Positions 36,700-45,252 are shown, counted from the stretch's first letter. The stretch: 64,000 nucleotides of DNA from Corallococcus silvisoli (GCF_009909145.1 NZ_JAAAPJ010000019.1:62001-126000); one strand, 5' to 3'. Made by a program: numbers and translations. Notes: generated by a model not told the origin, from the letters alone.

Positions 36700-37515
36700 A
36701 TGACGACCCGTCCCGAAGCCGCCAGCACCTTCCGCGCGCTGCACCAGGGCCCCGACCTGCTCCTGCTTCCGAACGCCTGGGATGCGGGCAGTGCTCGCCT
36801 CTTTGAAAGCCTGGGCGCCCGCGCCATCGCCACCACCAGCGCCGGCGTCGCCTGGGCCCTGGGCCACCCCGATGGGAACGCGCTGCCCGTGGAGGCATTG
36901 GTCGCGACGGTGCGCGCCATCGCCAGCGTCATCCGCATCCCCCTCACCGTGGATGCGGAGGGCGGCTACTCCGACGACCCGGCCACCGTCGGAGAGAACG
37001 TGGCCCGCCTCCTGGCGGAGGGGGCCGTGGGCTGCAACCTGGAGGATGGCAACGGCTCTCCTGAACAGCTCGCGGCGAAGATTGAACGCGTGAAGCAGGC
37101 CGGCGCGCGCCTGGGCGTCGACGTCTTCGTCAACGCGCGCACGGACGTCTACCTGCGCAAGCTCGTGCCCCCCGAGCGCCGCGTGGAAGAGACCCTGGCC
37201 CGCGCCGCCCGCTATCAGCAGGCCGGCGCGGACAGCCTCTTCGTCCCCGGCGCCACGAGCGCGGCCGACCTCCAGGCCATCACCCGGGGAACGCCGCTGC
37301 CGGTGAATGTCCTCGCGCATCCGGACCTGCCCAGCGCGCCGGAGCTTCAACGGCTGGGAGTTCGGCGGCTCAGCGCGGGCTCGGCCATCGCGGAATCGCT
37401 CTGGGGGCGAGCCGGGGCGCTCGCCGCCACCTTCCTCCGCGAGGGCCACTCCGCGCCCCTCTTCGAAGCCGCCGCCAGCTATCCATCCCTCAACGGGCTG
37501 ATGACCCGGCGTTGA
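36700..37515 (+). CDS. Isocitrate lyase/PEP mutase-family protein
   Basis: 271 residues from ATG 36700 with CGGAG upstream. The TIM-barrel signature of the phosphoenolpyruvate mutase/oxaloacetate-decarboxylase-like group is clear: LLLPNAWDAGSARLFESLGA, ATTSAGVAWALG, IPLTVDAEGGY with metal-binding Asp-Glu, GAVGCNLEDGN and DVFVNARTDVYL. The family cleaves or rearranges C-C or C-P bonds of 2-oxo or carboxy acids. The substrate is not evident; the subgroup is common and mostly uncharacterised. It ends at the start of the methyltransferase gene. Confidence 0.9.
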   Translation: MTTRPEAASTFRALHQGPDLLLLPNAWDAGSARLFESLGARAIATTSAGVAWALGHPDGNALPVEALVATVRAIASVIRIPLTVDAEGGYSDDPATVGENVARLLAEGAVGCNLEDGNGSPEQLAAKIERVKQAGARLGVDVFVNARTDVYLRKLVPPERRVEETLARAARYQQAGADSLFVPGATSAADLQAITRGTPLPVNVLAHPDLPSAPELQRLGVRRLSAGSAIAESLWGRAGALAATFLREGHSAPLFEAAASYPSLNGLMTRR

Positions 37516-37535
37516 GCCGCGACGCCGGAGGCACC

Positions 37536-38132
37536 GTGTCCCACGACGACCGTCAGCGCTGGAATGAGCGCTACCAGCAGCGGGCACCCGCGCCGCGCGA
37601 GCCCTCCGCGTTCCTCCGCTCGCTCGAGGACCGGCTGCCGCGCACGGGCCGGGCGCTCGACCTGGCCGGAGGCCCGGGGCATGACGCGTGCTGGCTCGCG
37701 AAGCGCGGGCTGGACGTGACCCTGGCGGAGATCTCCGACGTGGCGCTGACCCAGGCGGAGGGGCTCGCGCGCGAGGCGGGAGTGGCCCTCGCGCTCCTGC
37801 GCCTGGACCTGGAGGTGGAGCCGCTGCCTCCCGGTCCGTTCGACCTCGTCGTGTGCCTGAACTACCTCTGGCGGCCCCTGTTCGCCTCGCTGCCCCAGGT
37901 GCTCGCGCCGGGCGGGCTGTTCGTCTTCGCCCAGCCCACCCGGAGCAACCTGCGGAAGCACCCGCATCCGTCCGCCCGCTTCCTCCTGGAGGACGGCGAG
38001 CTGCCCACGCTGCTCCAGGGCCTCCAATCCCTCTCCATCACCGAGGACTGGGCGGAGGACTCCGGACGACACGAAGCGCGGGTGCTCGCCCGTCGCCCCA
38101 GCAAAGACAGACATGGCGGCGCGCGGCCGTAG
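37536..38132 (+). CDS. Class I SAM-dependent methyltransferase
   Basis: 198 residues from GTG 37536, preferred because GGAGG lies four bases before it; a TTG at 37512 overlapping the previous stop is possible. Motif I is ALDLAGGPGHDACWLAKRG, then VTLAEISDVAL (acidic end of strand 2), LLRLDLEVEP and FDLVVCLNYLWRPLF (motif IV/post). The fold resembles TehB-like small-molecule methyltransferases. The substrate is unknown. It follows the PEP mutase-like gene closely and is likely cotranscribed. Confidence 0.9.
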   Translation: MSHDDRQRWNERYQQRAPAPREPSAFLRSLEDRLPRTGRALDLAGGPGHDACWLAKRGLDVTLAEISDVALTQAEGLAREAGVALALLRLDLEVEPLPPGPFDLVVCLNYLWRPLFASLPQVLAPGGLFVFAQPTRSNLRKHPHPSARFLLEDGELPTLLQGLQSLSITEDWAEDSGRHEARVLARRPSKDRHGGARP

Positions 38133-38144
38133 TGCCGCCCCCTG

Positions 38145-38648
38145 TCAGCTCCGGCGGCGGTACTGGATCTCGATGGCCTTCTGCGCATCCTCCCCGGGCT
38201 GGATGTTGAAGTGCGTGATGAGCAGGGAGTCGGGACCGCGCACCTCGATGTCCGTGCGCCAGCCCCAGCGGGGCGACTGCTCCCCCGTGAAGTAGCTGCC
38301 GAGCACGGAGAACCGGTCGCTCACCCCGGGAGTGCCTACCGAGTTCAAGATGTCCGTACCCACGTGGAAGGTGTCGACCCACACCATGGTGAAGTGCCCA
38401 CCGTCCAGGTGGTAGCCCAGCGTCGCCATCCCAGCCAGCGGCTTGCCGCCCATCGCCGACGTGTACTCGTGCACCACGAAGCGGCCGTCGAGCACGCCGC
38501 GAATGGTGCCTGTGATGGGCGACTCATCGGCCACCGTGTCGGGCTCGAACCACGTGCGCGCGACGCCCTCCCACGCTCCGACCAACTGGGAGAGGAAGTG
38601 ATGAGGGCCACCGGCGGACTGGGATTGCTGGAGACGTTCCTGGCTCAT
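38145..38648 (-). CDS. DUF1579-like protein
   Basis: 167 residues, soluble, start at ATG 38648. Its beta-rich, lipocalin-like pattern with LSQLVGAWEGVARTWFEP, GRFVVHEYTSAMGG, MATLGYHLDGGHFTMVW and a final HFNIQPGEDAQKAIEIQYRR fits the DUF1579 group, which is often found beside small-molecule enzymes. No catalytic site is evident. It is convergent with the methyltransferase gene and divergent from the dehydrogenase gene. Confidence 0.75.
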   Translation of the reverse strand: MSQERLQQSQSAGGPHHFLSQLVGAWEGVARTWFEPDTVADESPITGTIRGVLDGRFVVHEYTSAMGGKPLAGMATLGYHLDGGHFTMVWVDTFHVGTDILNSVGTPGVSDRFSVLGSYFTGEQSPRWGWRTDIEVRGPDSLLITHFNIQPGEDAQKAIEIQYRRRS

Positions 38649-38792
38649 GGGCGCGGAGTCTCCTGAATTCCGCCGCCGCGGGTCCACCCCCGTGATTTCC
38701 CCCGGCGACGGCAGGGCCCGTTCATTAGATTGACGCCCCGCTTCCGGACCACCCCGGAGGCCGCCTGCCTCGATTCCTTCCAGGAGCCCGCC

Positions 38793-39842
38793 GTGCCCAC
38801 CACCCCCGCCTATGCCGCTCCCAGCGCCCGCGCCGCGCTCGGTCCCTTCACCGTGGAGCGCCGCGAGCCACGCCCCCACGACGTGCTCATCGACATCCTC
38901 TACTGCGGCGTGTGCCACTCCGACATCCACCAGGCCCGCGACGAGTGGGGCGGCGCCACCTTCCCCATGGTGCCGGGCCACGAAATCGTCGGGAAGGTGT
39001 CCAGGGTGGGCAGCGCCGTCACCACCTTCAAGGCGGGCGACACCGTGGGCGTGGGCTGCTTCGTGGACTCCTGCCGCGAGTGTCCTCAGTGCCTGCAAGG
39101 CGAGGAGCAGTACTGCGACCAGGGCATGGTGGACACCTACAACAGCCACGACCGCGACGGTCAGCCCACCTACGGCGGCTACTCCACCCGCATCACCGTG
39201 GACTCGAAGTACGTGCTGCGCATCCCGGAGGGAATCCCCCTGGAGCGCGCCGCGCCGCTGCTCTGCGCGGGCATCACCACGTACTCACCCCTGCGGCGCT
39301 TCGGCCTCAAGGCGGGAGACGCGCTGGCCGTCGTGGGCCTGGGCGGCCTGGGCCACATGGCCGTGAAGCTGGGCAAGGCGCTGGGCGCGGAGGTGACGGT
39401 GCTGAGCACCTCGCCGTCCAAGCGCGAGGGCGCCCTGGCGCTAGGCGCGACGCACTTCGCCGCCACGTCGGACAAGGCGACGTTCAAGACCCTGGCGAAC
39501 AAGTTCGACTTCGTGCTCGACACCGTCTCCGCGCCGCACGACTACAACGCCTACCTGCGCCTGCTGAAGACGGACGGCACGATGATCCTCGTCGGCGCCC
39601 CGGAGGCCCCCACCCCCGTGGCGGCGTTCTCGCTCATCGGCCGGCGGCGCAGGCTGGTCGGCTCGCTCATCGGCGGCATCCGCGAGACGCAGGAGATGCT
39701 CGACTTCTGCGCGAAGCATCAGGTCGCGTCCGACGTGGAGGTCATCCCCATCCAACACATCAACGACGCCTACGAGCGCATGCTCAAGGGCGACGTGCGC
39801 TACCGCTTCGTCGTGGACACGGCGAGCCTGAACGCGAAGTAG
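38793..39842 (+). CDS. Zinc NAD(P)-dependent alcohol dehydrogenase, YahK-like
   Basis: 349 residues from GTG 38793 with AGGAG upstream, the same length as E. coli YahK. Catalytic zinc site: YCGVCHSDIH, PMVPGHEIVGKV; structural zinc: CRECPQCLQGEEQYC. The cofactor fold has VVGLGGLGHMAVKLGKALGA and the following STSPSKREGA, which suits NADPH. Family members reduce a wide range of aldehydes, including cinnamyl types. No regulator lies next to it. Confidence 0.94.
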   Translation: MPTTPAYAAPSARAALGPFTVERREPRPHDVLIDILYCGVCHSDIHQARDEWGGATFPMVPGHEIVGKVSRVGSAVTTFKAGDTVGVGCFVDSCRECPQCLQGEEQYCDQGMVDTYNSHDRDGQPTYGGYSTRITVDSKYVLRIPEGIPLERAAPLLCAGITTYSPLRRFGLKAGDALAVVGLGGLGHMAVKLGKALGAEVTVLSTSPSKREGALALGATHFAATSDKATFKTLANKFDFVLDTVSAPHDYNAYLRLLKTDGTMILVGAPEAPTPVAAFSLIGRRRRLVGSLIGGIRETQEMLDFCAKHQVASDVEVIPIQHINDAYERMLKGDVRYRFVVDTASLNAK

Positions 39843-39851
39843 CTAAGCCCG

Positions 39852-39893
39852 CGCGAAGCCCCGGCACCGCCTGCGCGCGCCGGGGCCTTCGCG
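39852..39893. terminator. GC hairpin between convergent genes
   Basis: CGCGAAG-CCCCGGC (39852-39865) pairs with GCCGGGG-CTTCGCG (39879-39893) with a single bulged C. The 14-bp stem between the convergent dehydrogenase and GDT1 genes would serve both directions. There is no T tract. Confidence 0.55.
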
Positions 39894-39898
39894 TGCGC

Positions 39899-40471
39899 TC
39901 AGCCGCGCCAGGCCGTCCAGAGCGACGCGACGCCGAAGAGGAAGAAGAGCGCGGCGGTCCCCCAGCGCATGTACTTCATGTTCACCTTCCCCGACAGCCG
40001 GTCGCCCAGGAAGACGGCCAGGCCGTCCGACACCATCATTCCCGCGGTGGTGCCCAGCGTCACCAGCACGGGGGCCTGATAGCGCGCGGCGACGGCCATG
40101 GTGGCCAGCTGCGTCTTGTCCCCCATCTCCGCGACGAAGAAGAGCGCCACCGTGGTGAGGAAGGGGCCGAAGCGCGGAGGCTTGTCGGCGTCCTCGTCCA
40201 GCGTGTCGGGCTTGAGCGTCCACAGGCCGAAGCCCAGGAACAGCGCGCCCAAAATCAGCGCCATCACCCGCGCGGGCACGTGGGTGGACACCCACGTGCC
40301 CACCGAGGACGCCAGCGCGTGATTGGCCACCGTGGCCACGAAGATGCCGCCCAGCACGACCCACGGCTTGCGGAACTTCGACGCCAGCGAGAACGCCAGC
40401 AGCTGCGTCTTGTCACCCATCTCGCTGGCGGCGACGAGGACGAATGAACCGGCGATTGCTTCCCACGACAT
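39899..40471 (-). CDS. GDT1/TMEM165 (UPF0016) family cation transporter, probable Mn export
   Basis: 190 residues with about six membrane helices. Two inverted halves each carry the family metal site E-x-G-D-K-T: ASEMGDKTQLLAFSLASKF and VAEMGDKTQLATMAVAARY. Known members (yeast Gdt1, TMEM165, bacterial MneA) move Mn2+ or Ca2+ across membranes. A yybP-ykoY manganese riboswitch in its leader makes Mn2+ export the best guess here. The start ATG at 40471 follows GGGAAGGGG. Confidence 0.93.
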   Translation of the reverse strand: MSWEAIAGSFVLVAASEMGDKTQLLAFSLASKFRKPWVVLGGIFVATVANHALASSVGTWVSTHVPARVMALILGALFLGFGLWTLKPDTLDEDADKPPRFGPFLTTVALFFVAEMGDKTQLATMAVAARYQAPVLVTLGTTAGMMVSDGLAVFLGDRLSGKVNMKYMRWGTAALFFLFGVASLWTAWRG

Positions 40472-40569
40472 GAAGGCACCCCTTCCCAGTTCCTGGCGCG
40501 GGGGGTCGTGAGGAAGCGCTTCAGGGAGGAGCGCGCACGACGGACCTCGGCCAGGGAGCGTTGAATCCC

Positions 40570-40690
40570 TGTCCGAAGGTCTCGTTCGCCTCGCACTCCA
40601 GCGAGGTGGGGGCCCGGGCTGTCACCAGCCAGTGTGTCGAGCGCCCCTCCGCCCCTGGTCCCGGGCGGGAACTACTCCCCTTACGTGAGG
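40570..40690 (-). promoter_or_regulatory. yybP-ykoY manganese riboswitch
   Basis: On the minus strand the leader of the GDT1 gene holds both conserved parts of this riboswitch: AAGGGGAGTAG at 40682-40672 and GAGACCTT at 40583-40576, about 100 bases apart, with CTCGACACACTGG and GGTGACAGCC between them in the variable arm. The 3' part CCTTCGG can also pair with CCGAGGTC downstream (40550-40543), a possible switch. This RNA class senses Mn2+ and commonly controls Mn exporters, including UPF0016. The exact ends are estimates. Confidence 0.78.
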
Positions 40691-40831
40691 AGGCCAGTAG
40701 CAGCGCCCCTGGTGTGAGTCAACCGGCCACGCCGGGTGTCCCTTTTTTTGACGACACGAGAGCCTGCCCCCCTAATGCCCGGGTCAGGTCGGTAGCGGCC
40801 TGTAGCAGCAGATTTCCTGGAGGAAGCCCCG

Positions 40832-41086
40832 ATGCAGGATGGAAGCGCCAGCCCACTGAGCCCCGACGCTCCGTCGTCCCCCTCCGTGGTGGAACCCGGT
40901 GAGGTCCGCAGCCCCGAGGCCGACATCGTCTCCACCCACGTCCTCGTCCCCGAGGAGCAGGTGCACAAGCTGCGCGAGCTGGCGCGGCGCACCCGCATCC
41001 ATCAGAGCGAGTACCTGCGCGAGGCCGTGGAGGACCTGCTGTCCAAGTACGGCCGCATGCCCGCCAAGACGGAAGGCGAGTCGTGA
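40832..41086 (+). CDS. Ribbon-helix-helix (CopG/Arc-like) small protein
   Basis: 84 residues; ATG 40832 follows CTGGAGGAAG. After a disordered acidic N-terminus (about 30 residues), VSTHVLVPEEQVHKLRELAR gives the beta strand and first helix, and RTRIHQSEYLREAVEDLLSK the second helix of an RHH DNA-binding fold. It could be a transcription regulator or an antitoxin, but no toxin gene is visible; a 25-codon frame overlaps its stop. The gene shares the intergenic region with the riboswitch leader in divergent orientation. Confidence 0.8.
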   Translation: MQDGSASPLSPDAPSSPSVVEPGEVRSPEADIVSTHVLVPEEQVHKLRELARRTRIHQSEYLREAVEDLLSKYGRMPAKTEGES

Positions 41087-41160
41087 GCGGCCCCCTGCCC
41101 CGCCTCCGTGTCCGCTCCCTGCGGGAGCGGCTGCGGCGCTGGTTGGAGCAGGAGCTGTAG
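41083..41160 (+). CDS. Possible coupled micro-ORF (25 aa)
   Basis: GTG 41083 overlaps the stop of the RHH gene as GTGA, the arrangement of translationally coupled genes. The product would start MSGPLPRLRVRSLRERLRRW and form a very basic amphipathic helix. It is short enough to be chance, but the codons are G/C-ending throughout. No family can be assigned. Confidence 0.3.
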   Translation: MSGPLPRLRVRSLRERLRRWLEQEL

Positions 41161-41247
41161 ACCCCCGCACGCGGGCTCCAGGGCCTCCCTGGAGCCGCCC
41201 GGGTGGAACACGCTAGGGTCGGCGCATCCTCTTCCAGGAGCCCGGCC

Positions 41248-41721
41248 ATGAAGCGTCCCTCCCCGCTGCCCCTGGTCCTCGCGCTCGCCGCCACCGGCTG
41301 CGCGGCCCCCGGCTTCGACAAGCTCTACCCCGGCATGACCGCCGCCCAGGTGGCGGACGCCATGGGCAAGGGGCCGGCGCGGGCGCAGGAGTTCCAGGAC
41401 GGTTCGTCGGCCTGGTACTTCGACGAGGACCACTGCGTGCTGATGCGCGACCAGGTGCTCGTGGCCAAGTCCACCACCGAGACGCGCACCGCCGTGCGCA
41501 CGCCCGTGGGCACGCTCGAGGACCAGGACAAGGCCTGGTGCGGCCCGCCGGGCACCGACGCCCAGGGCCGCCGCGAGCAGACCGTGCAGACGCCCTTCGG
41601 AACGTTCAAGGGCACCGTGGACCCGGCCGCCGTCACCGAGCAGGTGAAGAACACGCTGCGCGGCCAGCAGGGCGCCCCGGTGGCCACGGACGGCGGGCAG
41701 GCCACGCAGCCCACCCCGTAG
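41248..41721 (+). CDS. Small lipoprotein, BamE/SmpA-like start, unknown function
   Basis: 157 residues from ATG 41248 (AGGAG upstream). Signal with lipobox ATGCAAP. The early segment LYPGMTAAQVADAMGKGPAR and QEFQDGSSAWYFDEDHCVLM recalls the BamE/SmpA fold (a G-M-T-xx-Q-V motif and a following strand). The C-terminal half is low-complexity, rich in Gln and Thr. It is probably anchored in the outer membrane. The relation to BamE is weak and the role unknown. Confidence 0.7.
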   Translation: MKRPSPLPLVLALAATGCAAPGFDKLYPGMTAAQVADAMGKGPARAQEFQDGSSAWYFDEDHCVLMRDQVLVAKSTTETRTAVRTPVGTLEDQDKAWCGPPGTDAQGRREQTVQTPFGTFKGTVDPAAVTEQVKNTLRGQQGAPVATDGGQATQPTP

Positions 41722-41733
41722 CGCGGCGGGCTC

Positions 41734-42831
41734 TCAGGCCACGGACGAGCGGGTGACGGCGCCGTCGTCGCCGTCCTTCTTCATGTTGCCGGCCAGCTCA
41801 CGGAAGGACATGTGGCTGACGGACAGCAGGATGAGGCCGAAGCCGATCTGCTGCACCGTCTGGCACAGCCACAGCACGTTGGCGTAGGCGAGGCCGTGGG
41901 CGTTCACCAGCGCGGCGGGCAGGAACAGCCCCAGGCCCACCTTGGTGGCGGCCTGGAAGGTGCCCATCATCCCGGGCGCGGCCGGAATCATCACGCCCAC
42001 CACCAGCACGCACATCACGATGTACGACTGGAACAAGGACAGGCGCATGGGCTCGCAGGCGACGCCCGGCGCGGCGCCGGAGCAGTCGAAGGCGCGCGCG
42101 AGCAGCGCCATGCCCAGGCCGTTCACCGCCCAGTAGCCAATCGTGTAGAGGAAGAAGAGGGCGATGTGGCGGCGGTCGGGGAGCTGGCGCATGGCCCCCA
42201 CGAAGGTGTCCACCACGTCCGCCACCTTGTCGGCGATGCCGGGCGAGAAGCGGCCCACGGTGGCGCGCACCAGCCGCACGGTGCGCTCCTGGTGCCACAA
42301 CCCCAGCAGCAGGAACACGAGCCCGCCGCCGAACACGGCGAACATCAACCACGAGCCCAGCTTCACGTACCGGACCTCGGGGGTCTCCACCGGGACGAAG
42401 AAGAGCAGCGCGCGGAACAGCGCCGCGACGAAGAGGCCGTCCACGATGCGCTCCAGCACCACGGACGTCATGGCCGCGCTGCGGCGGATGGAGCTGCGCT
42501 GCGCGATGAGGAAGGGCCGCGCGAACTCTCCCAGGCGGAACGGCAGCACCAGCAGCATCATGAAGCCGATGCCGGACGCTTCATTCAGCTTGCGGAACGG
42601 GACGCGCTCCAGCCCCGACAGCAGCGCGCCCCACCGCAGCGCGCGGAAGACGTGGATGACGGTCAGGCACGCGAAGTACGGGAGGATCCACGCGTAGTTG
42701 GCCGCCTTGAGGCTGGCGATCTGCGTGGACACATCCGTGTCCCGGAAGGCCCACCACATGAAGGCAACAGTGACGAGCAGGCTGGCGATGAGGTTGACGG
42801 CGCGTTTCACGGCACGCGGGTATAGCGTCAC
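41734..42831 (-). CDS. Integral membrane protein of the UPF0104/lysylphosphatidylglycerol-synthase TM family
   Basis: 365 residues with about eight membrane helices (for example NLIASLLVTVAFMWWAF, YIVMCVLVVGVMIPAAPGMM). The features LLVLPFRLGEFARPFLIAQR and IPAAPGMMGTFQAATKVGL are typical of the flippase-like UPF0104 domain also found in MprF and in glycan or lipid exporters. It is single-domain: no MprF-type synthetase half. A GTG 21 bases downstream of the given start is an equally good candidate. The substrate is unknown. Confidence 0.87.
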   Translation of the reverse strand: MTLYPRAVKRAVNLIASLLVTVAFMWWAFRDTDVSTQIASLKAANYAWILPYFACLTVIHVFRALRWGALLSGLERVPFRKLNEASGIGFMMLLVLPFRLGEFARPFLIAQRSSIRRSAAMTSVVLERIVDGLFVAALFRALLFFVPVETPEVRYVKLGSWLMFAVFGGGLVFLLLGLWHQERTVRLVRATVGRFSPGIADKVADVVDTFVGAMRQLPDRRHIALFFLYTIGYWAVNGLGMALLARAFDCSGAAPGVACEPMRLSLFQSYIVMCVLVVGVMIPAAPGMMGTFQAATKVGLGLFLPAALVNAHGLAYANVLWLCQTVQQIGFGLILLSVSHMSFRELAGNMKKDGDDGAVTRSSVA

Positions 42832-42966
42832 TCTCCCTGCGACTCCAGCGGTACGCCTGCCTCCCGCCCTCCGGGGCGGACGGGCGTGAGCCCCGCGGCG
42901 GCGCGTCCCCCTGCCCCGTCATTCAAACAGGCAGGGAATATTTCAATGGCAGGCAGCAGCACTGCC

Positions 42967-43170
42967 TCAGGCGTCGTGCCTGCGTGTGTCGCCGTCGGAG
43001 GGCAGCTCGTCCTCCTGCTGTTCGGCCTGACGGTCGGGCACGCGATACTCCTCGCCCAGCCAGCGGCCCAGGTCCACGGCGCGGCAGCGGCGGGAGCAGA
43101 AGGGTTGGGAGGTGTTTTCCGGGCGCGGAGGCACGGGCTTCTGACAGATGGGACACGGCGCGAGTGGCAT
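42967..43170 (-). CDS. yacG: DNA gyrase inhibitor YacG, zinc ribbon
   Basis: 67 residues; ATG 43170. Zinc ligands are CPICQKPV and FCSRRCRAVDLGRWLGEEYR, exactly the YacG family form, and a basic/acidic tail follows. YacG binds GyrB and inhibits gyrase in E. coli. In this genome it stands alone, upstream of the UPF0104 gene on the same strand and convergent with none; coaE, its frequent neighbour, is absent. Confidence 0.92.
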   Translation of the reverse strand: MPLAPCPICQKPVPPRPENTSQPFCSRRCRAVDLGRWLGEEYRVPDRQAEQQEDELPSDGDTRRHDA

Positions 43171-43239
43171 GGTGGATGGAGTCCTAGATAAGCCTTGACG
43201 CTCCGGCGGGCCAGGACGTTTCGTGCCCCGGGCGCGCAG

Positions 43240-44223
43240 ATGCCTCCCGAGACCGCTCACACGCTCTTGCAGGGCGACCGGCTGTCCCGGGACTTCACCG
43301 CCGTGGGCGTGGAGGACACGGTCGCCCAGGCGCTGGAGAAGCTGCGCGCCCACCCCGGCACGGGCGAGGTCTTCTACTGCTACGCGTGCGACCCCGAGGG
43401 CCGGCTGGTGGGCGTGGTGCCCATCCGCAAGCTGATCCGCGCGGGCCCCGAGGAGCGCATCGCGTCGCTGATGTTCACCCGGGTGGTGAAGCTGCCGGTG
43501 GACGCGTCCGACGCGGTGGTGGAGGACTTCTTCGTCACCTACCGCTTCCTGGCGTTCCCGGTGGTGGACGCGGACGGGCGCATCGTGGGCGTGGTGGAGA
43601 TGAACGCGTTCGTGGACGCGTTCTCCGACACGCTCTTCGACGAGGTGGAGGGCCGGGTCCGGGACGAGGTCTACCGCTTCGTCGGCCTGCCCCAGGGGGA
43701 GCTGAAGGAGACGCGGCCCACGCGGCTGGCGCTGAAGCGCTTCCCGTGGCTGCTCGTGAACATCGCGGGTGGGTTCCTGGCGGCCACGACGACGCGGCTG
43801 TTCGAGCACACGGTGGCCCATCTGGTGGTGGTGAGCGCCTTCATCCCCATGGTGCTGGTGCTGTCGGAGAGCCTGGGCGTGCAGACGACGGCGGTGGCGG
43901 CGTCGATGGTGACGCACGGAGAGGTGGACCTGAAGGTCGTGGCCAGGGAGGTGCTGGCCGCGAGCCTGGCCGGGCTGATGGCGGCGGCGGTGGTGGCGCT
44001 GCTGGGGCGCCTCTATTCGCCGGGGTTCGCGTTCCCCCTGGCGCTGTTCGGGGCGGTGGCGGTGTCCGCCACGCTGGCGTCGTGCCTGGGCGGGGTGCTG
44101 CCCTTCCTCTTCAAGCGGCTGAAGGTGGATCCGCATCTGGCGTCGGCGCCGCTGGTCCTGGCGGTGTCCGACAACGTGTCGTTGCTGGCGTACTTCGGAC
44201 TGGTGACGAAGCTGTTGTTGTGA
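43240..44223 (+). CDS. mgtE: MgtE-family magnesium transporter, short form
   Basis: 327 residues from ATG 43240. Two CBS motifs occupy about 15-130 (DPEGRLVGVVPIRKLI and VVDADGRIVGVVEMNAF). The membrane part (about 165-327) has five helices, with LSESLGVQTTAVAASMV, the conserved pore region, and VSDNVSLLAYFGLV at the end. The usual N-terminal superhelical domain is missing, as in other short MgtE proteins, so gating by cytoplasmic Mg2+ may rely on CBS alone. It is divergent from yacG. Confidence 0.92.
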   Translation: MPPETAHTLLQGDRLSRDFTAVGVEDTVAQALEKLRAHPGTGEVFYCYACDPEGRLVGVVPIRKLIRAGPEERIASLMFTRVVKLPVDASDAVVEDFFVTYRFLAFPVVDADGRIVGVVEMNAFVDAFSDTLFDEVEGRVRDEVYRFVGLPQGELKETRPTRLALKRFPWLLVNIAGGFLAATTTRLFEHTVAHLVVVSAFIPMVLVLSESLGVQTTAVAASMVTHGEVDLKVVAREVLAASLAGLMAAAVVALLGRLYSPGFAFPLALFGAVAVSATLASCLGGVLPFLFKRLKVDPHLASAPLVLAVSDNVSLLAYFGLVTKLLL

Positions 44224-44258
44224 GCGGCGGTGGGTCTCTTCACGGTGGGAGCAGGGTC

Positions 44259-45248
44259 ATGAAGGTCGTGCGCATCACGAAGCCGGGCGGTCCAGAGGTC
44301 CTCGCGTTCGAGGAGCGGGCCGCTCCCGTCCCCGGTCCCCATGACCTCCAGGTGCGCGTGCGGGCGAGCGCGCTGAACCGGGCGGACCTGCTCCAGGTGC
44401 GGGGCGCCTATCCCCCGCCGCCCGACGTGCCCCAGGACGTTCCGGGCCTGGAGTACGCGGGCGAGGTGGTGGCGGTGGGCCCGCGCGCGCGGAAGTTCCA
44501 GGTGGGCGACAGGGTGATGGGATTGGTGGGCGGGGGCGCGTGGAGCGAGGTGATCACCACGCACGAGCGCGAGGCCTTGCGCATGCCGGACGGCCTGGAC
44601 TTCGCGGACGCGGCGGCGCTGCCGGAGGCGTACCTCACGGCGTACGACGCGCTGGTGCTCCAAGCGGACCTGCGGCCCGGGGAGACGGTGCTGGTGCACG
44701 CGGTGGCGAGCGGCGTGGGCTCCGCGGCGGCGCTGCTGTGCCGGGCCATGGGTGCGCGCGTGGTGGGCACGGGGCGCAACGCACCGAAGCTGGCGCGGGC
44801 GTCCGAATGGGGCGTGGGCCGGACGGTGCTCTGCGAGGCCAGCCCGCCCGTGTTCGCGGACGCGGTGCTCGGCGCGACGGAGGGCCGGGGCGCGGACGTG
44901 TGCCTCGATTTGGTGGGCGGCCACTACCTGCCGGAGTCCCTGAAGGCGATGGCGCAGCGGGGCCGGCTGATGCAGGTGGGCTCGGTGGCGGGGAGCCGGA
45001 CGGAGCTGGACCTGGGGCTGGTGATGCGCAAGCGGCTCACCCTGAGGGGGACGGTGCTCCGCAGCCGGCCGGCGGAGGAGAAGATGTTGCTCACGCAGGT
45101 GGCGGAGCGGCAGCTGCTGCCGCTGTTCAACAGCGGCGCGCTGCGGGCCGTGGTGGACGCCGTCCTGCCCATGGCGGACATCCGCTCCGGGCTGGAGCGG
45201 ATGGCGGGCAACAGCACCGTGGGCAAGCTCGTGTTGCGCTGGGACTGA
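44259..45248 (+). CDS. NAD(P)H-quinone oxidoreductase, zinc-free MDR (PIG3-like)
   Basis: 329 residues from ATG 44259 with GGGAGCAGG upstream. Medium-chain dehydrogenase fold: SALNRADLLQVRGAYPPPP is the quinone-oxidoreductase/PIG3 signature, LPEAYLTAYDALV and VLVHAVASGVGSAAALLCRA form the cofactor domain. The catalytic zinc Cys is absent, as expected. It reduces quinones or enones with NADPH. It lies 35 bases after mgtE and may be cotranscribed. Confidence 0.93.
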   Translation: MKVVRITKPGGPEVLAFEERAAPVPGPHDLQVRVRASALNRADLLQVRGAYPPPPDVPQDVPGLEYAGEVVAVGPRARKFQVGDRVMGLVGGGAWSEVITTHEREALRMPDGLDFADAAALPEAYLTAYDALVLQADLRPGETVLVHAVASGVGSAAALLCRAMGARVVGTGRNAPKLARASEWGVGRTVLCEASPPVFADAVLGATEGRGADVCLDLVGGHYLPESLKAMAQRGRLMQVGSVAGSRTELDLGLVMRKRLTLRGTVLRSRPAEEKMLLTQVAERQLLPLFNSGALRAVVDAVLPMADIRSGLERMAGNSTVGKLVLRWD

Positions 45249-45252
45249 GCCG

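Noticed and set aside
40472..40831. A coding gene in the leader between the GDT1 and RHH genes
   Set aside because: Frames here are short and lack coding bias; the conserved riboswitch parts explain the sequence.
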